NCBI RefSeq assembly: GCF_030286555.1
Contig: NZ_JASVWF010000010.1
Location: 1 to 64,000, forward strand
DNA from: Actinomycetospora termitidis
GTDB taxonomy: Bacteria; Actinomycetota; Actinomycetes; Mycobacteriales; Pseudonocardiaceae
Reading direction: 5' to 3'
DNA length: 64,000 nucleotides
Part shown: positions 58,868 to 64,000 of the stretch, in pieces
Position numbering within the stretch: position 1 is the first letter of the stretch
Layout of the letters: every line of letters starts with the position of its first letter
The notes under the pieces: model-generated
Seen by the model: only the letters and a program-made list of their open reading frames with translations
What the model was told of the DNA's origin: nothing
Databases searched by the model: none
Position numbers and translations under genes: made by a program

Positions 58868-60163
58868 TCATGGTCCGTCGCGGCTGGTGTAGGTGTGGCC
58901 GGTCGGGGTCGTCGTCTGCACGGTGTGCGGCTGGTCGCCGAGGCCGTCGTCGATGAGGTCGGTGGACCAGCCGGGCATCTCCTTGACCTGGTTGCCGCGT
59001 ACGCAGGTACGCCGCCCGTTGCCGAGGCTGGTCGGGCCCCCGGCGGTCCGGCCGCGGATGTGGTCGGTGTGTCGGGCGGGCGCTCCGCAGTAAGGGTCGC
59101 GGCAGCGGCCGTGGTCGCGGTAGTGGATCAGGGTGGCGAGGAACCCGTCGAACAGCCGCCGCTGGGGGTCACCGCCGACGAGGCGTCCGGAGCGGGGATG
59201 GGTGAACAGCCGCCGCCACCACTTCCGGCCCTGGGTGGAGTTGAGCAGGTCGGCGACGATCCCGCCGGGGAGTGGCCCGTAGCCCACGACCTCGCCGGTC
59301 TGCTCGCTGTCGGGGTCGGTGAGCGCGTCGAGGGGGAGCACGATGCCGACCTCGACGGTGACGTCCTCGGCGAAGGTCTGCCCGGTGATCCGTTCGACCA
59401 GGGTGTCGGCCACGATCTGGTCCCTGGTGCGCCCGTCGGCGTCGCCGCCGGCGATCAGCGTGTCGGCGTACGTGCGGAGGGCGGTGATGCAGGCGACGCC
59501 CTGCTCGACCGGTAACAGCCCCGAGAGCACGCTCATGGTGTCCGGGGCGGGGCGCAGCGTGACCCGCCGCTGCTTTCGGGCGGTGCGTCCGCGTTGGGTG
59601 AACCCCGCGGGGTCGGCCTCGTAGGCCAGCCGCTTGATGGTGGCCTCGGCCTGGAACCGGCTCTGGGTCTCGATCCCGGAGGCGGCGATCTGCTTGTCGA
59701 CGAGTCGGCGGGTGTCGGGGGCGAGGTGGCTGGTCCAGGACACCACCAGCTCGGCGACCCGCTCCGCGATCCGTCCGGCCGCGAGCAGGGCCCGGGTGGC
59801 GGGGAGATCGTCGGCCAGCGCCTGGGCGACCCCCAGCCGGCGGGACCCGACCGTGGGTGAGACGTGGCAGGCCAGGGCGATCTGGTCGGCGATGCCCTTC
59901 CCGAGGTCGCGCGGGTCGAGTTCGTGGGCGGCGACCAGGTCGGCCTGGGCTTCGATGTGCGCTCGGGCGAAGGCGACCATCTCGGTGTGTTGGGCGGCGG
60001 CCAGCGCGGCGCGGGTCTGTTCGAGCAGCGCGATCCGGTCGATCCGGGCGGCGTCGGTGACCCCGCACGACGGGTCGGTGGGGAGGTCGGCGAGTTCGGA
60101 CAGGCGGGTGAGCAGCGCGGTCAGCTCTCCGCTGACCGCGTCCCCACCACCGTCCGAACTCAT
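58868..60163 (-). CDS. DUF222/13E12 protein with HNH endonuclease domain
   Basis: A 431-residue complete family member. The DUF222 helical core covers residues about 10-330 (LLEQTRAALAAAQHTEMVAF, then VGYGPLPGGIVADLL). The C-terminal HNH domain has CRDPYCGAPARHTDHIRGRT, then a Gly-Gly-x-Thr segment and the final Asn/His region; one expected Cys-x-x-Cys pair is partly replaced (RRTCVRGNQ). The ATG at 60163 lies 6 bases after TATCCT on its strand, so it is leaderless; a longer frame to 60226 would run through the promoter. Paralogue of the gene at 1-1299. Confidence 0.88.
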   Translation of the reverse strand: MSSDGGGDAVSGELTALLTRLSELADLPTDPSCGVTDAARIDRIALLEQTRAALAAAQHTEMVAFARAHIEAQADLVAAHELDPRDLGKGIADQIALACHVSPTVGSRRLGVAQALADDLPATRALLAAGRIAERVAELVVSWTSHLAPDTRRLVDKQIAASGIETQSRFQAEATIKRLAYEADPAGFTQRGRTARKQRRVTLRPAPDTMSVLSGLLPVEQGVACITALRTYADTLIAGGDADGRTRDQIVADTLVERITGQTFAEDVTVEVGIVLPLDALTDPDSEQTGEVVGYGPLPGGIVADLLNSTQGRKWWRRLFTHPRSGRLVGGDPQRRLFDGFLATLIHYRDHGRCRDPYCGAPARHTDHIRGRTAGGPTSLGNGRRTCVRGNQVKEMPGWSTDLIDDGLGDQPHTVQTTTPTGHTYTSRDGP

Positions 60164-60165
60164 GT

Positions 60166-60202
60166 TCGAAGGATAGCGCGACCCCCCGACAGTCACGCCG
60201 GG
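60166..60202 (-). promoter_or_regulatory. Leaderless promoter with SOS-box-like element of DUF222 gene 2
   Basis: On the minus strand GTGACT, 15 bases, TATCCT (60175-60170) and ATG 6 bases later reproduce the arrangement before DUF222 gene 1. TCGCGCTATCCTTCGA (60181-60166) overlaps the -10 and resembles the LexA box, with 12 of 16 bases identical to the element at 1303-1318. The upstream 20 bases containing GACAGTCACG are also shared. Confidence 0.5.
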
Positions 60203-60232
60203 TTTCGGACACCGACCCCGCACCACCCGGCG

Positions 60233-60811
60233 TCAGGAATCGCCCGGACCGAGCTTGCGGACCGCCTCGTCCTTACCGGCCACCGAGGTACGCAGGTCGG
60301 CCTGGAAGTCGGCCATGCGCGCCGCAAGGCCCGCGTCCGCCGCGGCCAGGATGCGCACCGCCAGCAGGCCGCCGTTGCGGGCACCGCCGATCGACACCGT
60401 CGCGACCGGGACGCCGGCCGGCATCTGCACGATCGAGAGCAGCGAGTCCATGCCGTCGAGGTGCTTGAGCGGCACCGGCACGCCGATCACCGGCAGCACC
60501 GTCGCGGCCGCGACCATCCCCGGCAGGTGCGCTGCCCCGCCGGCGCCGGCGACCACCACGCGCAGGCCCCGCGAGGCCGCCGTCTCGGACCACTCCAGCA
60601 TCGCGCGCGGCGTGCGGTGCGCCGAGAGCACGCGGGCCTCCCACGGCACCCCGAACTCGTCGAGGGCCGTCGCGGCCGCCTGCATCGTCGGCCAGTCGGA
60701 GTCCGAGCCCATGACGATGCCCACGAGCGGGGGCAGGCGCGCGCCCGCCACCTGCGAGGACTCGCCCGCCGTCGCGACCGCCTGACCGGGAACCAGCTCC
60801 GAGGACGACAT
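60233..60811 (-). CDS. purE: N5-carboxyaminoimidazole ribonucleotide mutase
   Basis: A 192-residue PurE. The substrate loops are [34 protein letters not shown] and [17 protein letters not shown], with [20 protein letters not shown] typical of the class I enzyme. It isomerises N5-CAIR to CAIR in purine synthesis, taking substrate from PurK. Its ATG immediately follows the purK stop (TAGATG). The stop codon lies inside a variant of the dispersed 16-bp motif. The first 25 residues are a poorly conserved extension. Confidence 0.93.
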   Translation of the reverse strand: MSSSELVPGQAVATAGESSQVAGARLPPLVGIVMGSDSDWPTMQAAATALDEFGVPWEARVLSAHRTPRAMLEWSETAASRGLRVVVAGAGGAAHLPGMVAAATVLPVIGVPVPLKHLDGMDSLLSIVQMPAGVPVATVSIGGARNGGLLAVRILAAADAGLAARMADFQADLRTSVAGKDEAVRKLGPGDS

Positions 60812-61996
60812 CTAGTGCGCACTCCAACCGTCGGTCCACACACCGGTCGCGAAGTGGTCGGCGGCCAGCCGCGCGCGGCGGCGGACCTCGGCCAGGTCGT
60901 CCCCGGTGATCGTCACGTGCCCGAGCTTGCGACCCGGGCGCTCCCCCTTGCCGTACAGGTGCACCCGCGCCTCGGGGAAGCGGGCGAGGGTGTGGTGCAG
61001 GCGCTCGTCCGGCCCGGTCGTGGGCGTCGGGTCACCACCCAGCACGTTCGCCATCACGCACGCCGGCCGCAGCACCGCCGTCGAGCCGAGCGGGTAGTCC
61101 AGCACCGCCCGCAGGTGCTGCTCGAACTGGCCGGTCACGGCTCCGTCCATCGACCAGTGCGCGGAGTTGTGCGGCCGCATCGCGAGCTCGTTGACCAGCA
61201 CCTCGCCGGAGGGCGTCTCGAACAGCTCCACCGCGAGCAGGCCGACGACGCCGGTCGCGGCCGCGATCCGGATCGCGAGCTCCCCGATCTCCTCGGCGGC
61301 ATCCTCGGACAGGCCGGGCGCGGGCGCGAGGACCTCGGTGTTGATGCCGTCCTGCTGCACCGTCTCGACCGCCGGGTAGACCGCGACCTGCCCGAACGGC
61401 GACCGGGCCAGCACGACGGCGAGCTCCCGCGCCAGCTCGACCTTCACCTCGGCCATCAGCGGCGTGCCGGCCGCGAGCAGCTCCTCGACCAGCGGCCCCG
61501 CCCCGTCGGCGTCGACCACCCACACCCCGCGCCCGTCGTACCCCCCGCGCACGGCCTTCAGGACGACGGGCCACCCGTGCTCGTCGGCGAAGGCCTCCAG
61601 GTCGGCGGCGGAGGACACCGGCGCGAACGGCGGCACCGGCTCCCCCAGCTCGGCGAGCCGGCGGCGCATCACCAGCTTGTCCTGGGCGTGCAGCAACGCC
61701 TCCGGCCCGGGGTGCACGGTGACGCCCTCGGCGACGAGCGTCGCGAGCAGCTCGCCCGGCACGTGCTCGTGGTCGAACGTCAGCGCCTCGGCCCCGGCGG
61801 CGACCCGGCGCAGCGCACCGAGGTCGCGGTGGTCGCCGATCTGCACCTCGGGCGTCACCATCGCGGCCGCCTCGTCGGGCGAGGTCGCCAGCACCCGCAG
61901 GGACTGCCCGAGGGAGATCGCGGCCTGGTGGGTCATCCGGGCCAGCTGGCCACCACCCACCATCGCGACGACGGGCAGGCCGGTGCGCTCCTCCAC
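60812..61996 (-). CDS. purK: N5-carboxyaminoimidazole ribonucleotide synthase
   Basis: A 394-residue ATP-grasp enzyme. The N-terminus is VVAMVGGGQLARMTHQAAIS, the ATP-binding region has PVVLKAVRGGYDGRGVWVVD, and the metal/phosphate region has LLAVELFETPSGEVLVNELA followed by RPHNSAHWSMDGAVTGQFEQ. It makes N5-CAIR from AIR, bicarbonate and ATP. GTG start at 61996. It is directly followed by purE. A GGDEF-remnant gene lies 11 bases upstream on the same strand, so they may share a transcript. Confidence 0.93.
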   Translation of the reverse strand: MEERTGLPVVAMVGGGQLARMTHQAAISLGQSLRVLATSPDEAAAMVTPEVQIGDHRDLGALRRVAAGAEALTFDHEHVPGELLATLVAEGVTVHPGPEALLHAQDKLVMRRRLAELGEPVPPFAPVSSAADLEAFADEHGWPVVLKAVRGGYDGRGVWVVDADGAGPLVEELLAAGTPLMAEVKVELARELAVVLARSPFGQVAVYPAVETVQQDGINTEVLAPAPGLSEDAAEEIGELAIRIAAATGVVGLLAVELFETPSGEVLVNELAMRPHNSAHWSMDGAVTGQFEQHLRAVLDYPLGSTAVLRPACVMANVLGGDPTPTTGPDERLHHTLARFPEARVHLYGKGERPGRKLGHVTITGDDLAEVRRRARLAADHFATGVWTDGWSAH

Positions 61997-62007
61997 GTCG
62001 GGGCAAC

Positions 62008-62964
62008 CTACTGGTCGGCCTCGTCCGGGCCGTCCTCCGGGGCGATCACCGGCACGTCGAACCCGAGGATGCGGTCGCGGCGCGGGGCCGCGGGCTCGGC
62101 CTCGCGCAGCCGGGCCAGGGTCTCGTCCGCCGCCTCCAGCGAGGACGGGAGCGCGACGATGCGGGCACTGGGCGCACCGGTCACCCCGGACGCCCCCGAC
62201 AGTCGGCGCGCGAGCAGCCCGCGCAGCACCCGGACCCGCGCGGCGAGTCCCTCGCGGGGCGCGAGCACGACGACGGTGGACCGCCCGACGACCGCGATCG
62301 TCTCGCCCGCGTCGAACACCACCGCGGCGGCATCCCCGGCGACGGTCAGCGGCGCGACCCGGGACCACCCGGCCACCCGGAGGGTCACGACGACGAGCGC
62401 GTGCGCGTCCCCGACGCTCCCCCCGTGGGCGCGGGCGGCGCGGTAGACCTCGGCGAGCCGGGTGCGCAGGTAGCGCGAGCTCGCGAGCCCGGACAGCGGG
62501 TCGAGCGCGGCGGCCTCGGAGAGGTCCCCGCAGGCGACGTCGGTCCAGCCGAGCGAGACCACCCGCACCAGCCGGGAGCCCTCGGCGCCGGGCAGGCCCA
62601 GGCGGCGACGTTCCCCGAGGTGCCCGAGGGCGCCGCTGACCGCGGTGTGCAGCGCCGCGAGGTCGGACAACGTCTCGTCCAGCCCGATCCCGGCCGCGGC
62701 GCGTGCTCCCGCCCATCGGGTCAGCGCGCGCTCCAACGGCGGACCGGCCCGGCCGGAGAGGATGACGTCGCACACCTCGTCGACCGTCGGGTCGGGCCAC
62801 TCGGAGGCGACGGACCACCCCAGGGCGTTGCTGCAGGCGAACCAGCGTTCCCGCAGCGCTCCGTGGGCCAGTCCGGCGCGGCCCACGCCGGCTCCCCGGG
62901 CGAGGGGGGCACGGTCGGAGCCCGGCGCGCCGATCGCGTCCTCGCGCTCCTCCGCCACCGTCAT
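62008..62964 (-). CDS. GGDEF-remnant regulatory protein
   Basis: A 318-residue protein from ATG 62964. Residues about 35-160 are helical, and from about 170 the sequence AAALDPLSGLASSRYLRTRL matches the start of GGDEF domains, but the GG(D/E)EF signature itself is missing: the later strands read TIAVVGRSTVVVLAPREGLA. It is therefore unlikely to make cyclic-di-GMP and may be a degenerate sensor or a protein-binding domain. It is divergent from the sigma-factor gene and upstream of purK-purE. Confidence 0.65.
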   Translation of the reverse strand: MTVAEEREDAIGAPGSDRAPLARGAGVGRAGLAHGALRERWFACSNALGWSVASEWPDPTVDEVCDVILSGRAGPPLERALTRWAGARAAAGIGLDETLSDLAALHTAVSGALGHLGERRRLGLPGAEGSRLVRVVSLGWTDVACGDLSEAAALDPLSGLASSRYLRTRLAEVYRAARAHGGSVGDAHALVVVTLRVAGWSRVAPLTVAGDAAAVVFDAGETIAVVGRSTVVVLAPREGLAARVRVLRGLLARRLSGASGVTGAPSARIVALPSSLEAADETLARLREAEPAAPRRDRILGFDVPVIAPEDGPDEADQ

Positions 62965-63127
62965 GCCACGCACCCCTCCTCGGTGTCCCACCACGCCCCG
63001 ACGACGGGGTCCCCTGAGCGTCCGCTCCCCCTGGCGACGCGCGAGACGGTCATCCGTGACGGTGACAGTGCAGGGATCCTCCCCGAAGCGGCACCAGACT
63101 CCTCGCCGAGGGGGGTGGTGTGCCCAG

Positions 63128-64000
63128 ATGGCGGAGATCGGCGATGGCGCGGCGGGCTCGGGGCTGCCGCCCGGGCCCAGCGATGCCGACCTGCTCGGCG
63201 TCATCCGGGGCCGTCCCGCGGACACCGAGTCCACCCTCGCCTTCGGCACCCTCTACGGCCGCCACCGCGACGCCGCCCGGGCCCTCGCCCGCCAGCTCGC
63301 CCGTTCACCCTCCGACGCCGACGACCTCGTCTCCGCCGCCTTCGCCCGGCTCCTGGAGATCCTGCGCGCCGGCGGCGGCCCGACGGAGGCGTTCCGCGCC
63401 TACCTGCTGACCTCGCTGCGCCACCTGGCCTACGACCGCACCCGCGCCGAGCGCCGCCTGGACCTCACCGATGACATGGGCGACGTCATCGGCGTCGACC
63501 CGGACCGGACGATCATCCCGTTCGCCGACCCCGCCGTCGCCGGCCTCGAGCGCTCGCTCGCGGCCCGGGCCTTCGCGACGCTGCCCGAGCGCTGGCAGGC
63601 CGTGCTGTGGCACCTGGAGGTCGAGGGCGACTCCCCCGCCGACATCGCCCCCCTGTTCGGCCTCACCCCCAACGCCGTCTCCGCACTGGGCTACCGCGCC
63701 CGCGAGGGACTGCGCCAGGCCTACCTGCAGGAGCACCTCGCCGGGTCCGGGCCGAGCGCGCCACCGAAGGACCGGCGCCACCGCGAGACCGAGGAGAAGC
63801 TCGGCGCCTACACCCGCGGCGGGCTCTCGAAGCGTGACGCCGCCCGGGTCGAGGAGCACCTGCGCGAGTGCGCCGAGTGCCGGTCGCTCGCCGCGGAGCT
63901 GCGCGAGGTCAACTCGGGGATCGTCCGCTCCGCGATCGGCCCGCTCGTCCTCGGCGCCGCGCTGGTCGGCTACCTCGCCGCGCGGCAGGGCACCTGGGTG
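63128..64000 (+). CDS. Sigma-70 family factor fused to zinc-finger and membrane helix (truncated by window edge)
   Basis: Open for 291 codons to the right edge. Residues about 38-108 are sigma region 2 (DADDLVSAAFARLLEILRAG, YLLTSLRHLAYDRTRAERR). Residues about 145-203 are region 4 (LPERWQAVLWHLEVEGDSPA, then FGLTPNAVSALGYRAREGLR). Residues 235-262 carry a zf-HC2/ZAS-like His244-x3-Cys248-x2-Cys251, and 266-285 a membrane helix (VRSAIGPLVLGAALVGYLAA). The protein thus joins a sigma factor to an anti-sigma-like domain and anchors it in the membrane; the external part is beyond the window. This resembles the ECF groups with long C-terminal extensions. Confidence 0.82.
   Translation, partial: MAEIGDGAAGSGLPPGPSDADLLGVIRGRPADTESTLAFGTLYGRHRDAARALARQLARSPSDADDLVSAAFARLLEILRAGGGPTEAFRAYLLTSLRHLAYDRTRAERRLDLTDDMGDVIGVDPDRTIIPFADPAVAGLERSLAARAFATLPERWQAVLWHLEVEGDSPADIAPLFGLTPNAVSALGYRAREGLRQAYLQEHLAGSGPSAPPKDRRHRETEEKLGAYTRGGLSKRDAARVEEHLRECAECRSLAAELREVNSGIVRSAIGPLVLGAALVGYLAARQGTWV

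Overview
This is a very GC-rich actinobacterial chromosome segment. It has many GTG starts and some TTG starts, many leaderless-looking promoters (a -10-like TAGGCT or TATCGT hexamer 6-8 bases before the start codon), F420-type oxidoreductases, a mycothiol-type maleylpyruvate isomerase homologue, two DUF222/13E12 proteins and a mec-cysO-cysM cysteine cluster. Together these point to a free-living member of the Pseudonocardiaceae or a close relative; this is inferred from gene content only.

Layout. 1-1299: truncated DUF222/13E12 protein. 1396-2979: alpha/beta hydrolase and APH-type kinase. 3036-7666: cell-surface block with an HTTM membrane pair, a secreted poly-Ser protein translationally coupled to a sortase, and a GT-C-like membrane protein. 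7810-12695: metabolic genes (acyl-CoA dehydrogenase, CynX-type transporter, PPOX protein, acetolactate-synthase-like enzyme). 12799-16203: a membrane-anchored fusion of cutinase, polysaccharide-lyase-like and GH12 endoglucanase domains. 16357-22243: an S9 peptidase and three divergent regulator/target pairs with visible operators. 22301-31934: class III cyclase/ATPase regulator, maleylpyruvate isomerase homologue, Crp-type regulator, trpS, HIT protein, glutamine amidotransferase and LLM oxidoreductase. 32000-37345: YkcB-like glycosyltransferase, PPOX, SDR and a Ser/Thr/Pro-rich anchored protein. 37443-39880: a two-gene polyamine operon (PLP decarboxylase plus a SpeD-SpeE fusion). 40127-44951: an RHS polymorphic toxin with a WXG-like N-terminus and its candidate immunity gene. 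45023-48201: thioesterase/acyl-CoA synthetase pair, bcp, and a class I tRNA with an unexpected UAG anticodon. 48378-58844: a block collinear with the M. tuberculosis Rv1330-Rv1341 region (rdgB, rph, MBL, rhomboid, cysM, cysO, mec, DUF2017, clpS, pncB) but lacking murI and interrupted by an MFS exporter, followed by pncA. 58868-60163: second DUF222 gene with a complete HNH domain. 60233-62964: purE, purK and a GGDEF-remnant protein. 63128-64000: a sigma factor fused to a zinc-finger anti-sigma-like domain and a membrane helix, cut by the window edge.

Non-coding structure is rich. There are several long, nearly perfect inverted repeats near gene ends, two copies of a nested palindromic element, a 16-bp motif (ACCCGNCGTCGGGAAG) present at least eight times in coding and non-coding DNA on both strands, a large TetR-type operator, and paired 18-bp operators in a small uncharacterised divergon. 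No CRISPR array, rRNA, insertion sequence or prophage was seen. No gene-free stretch exceeds about 250 bases.
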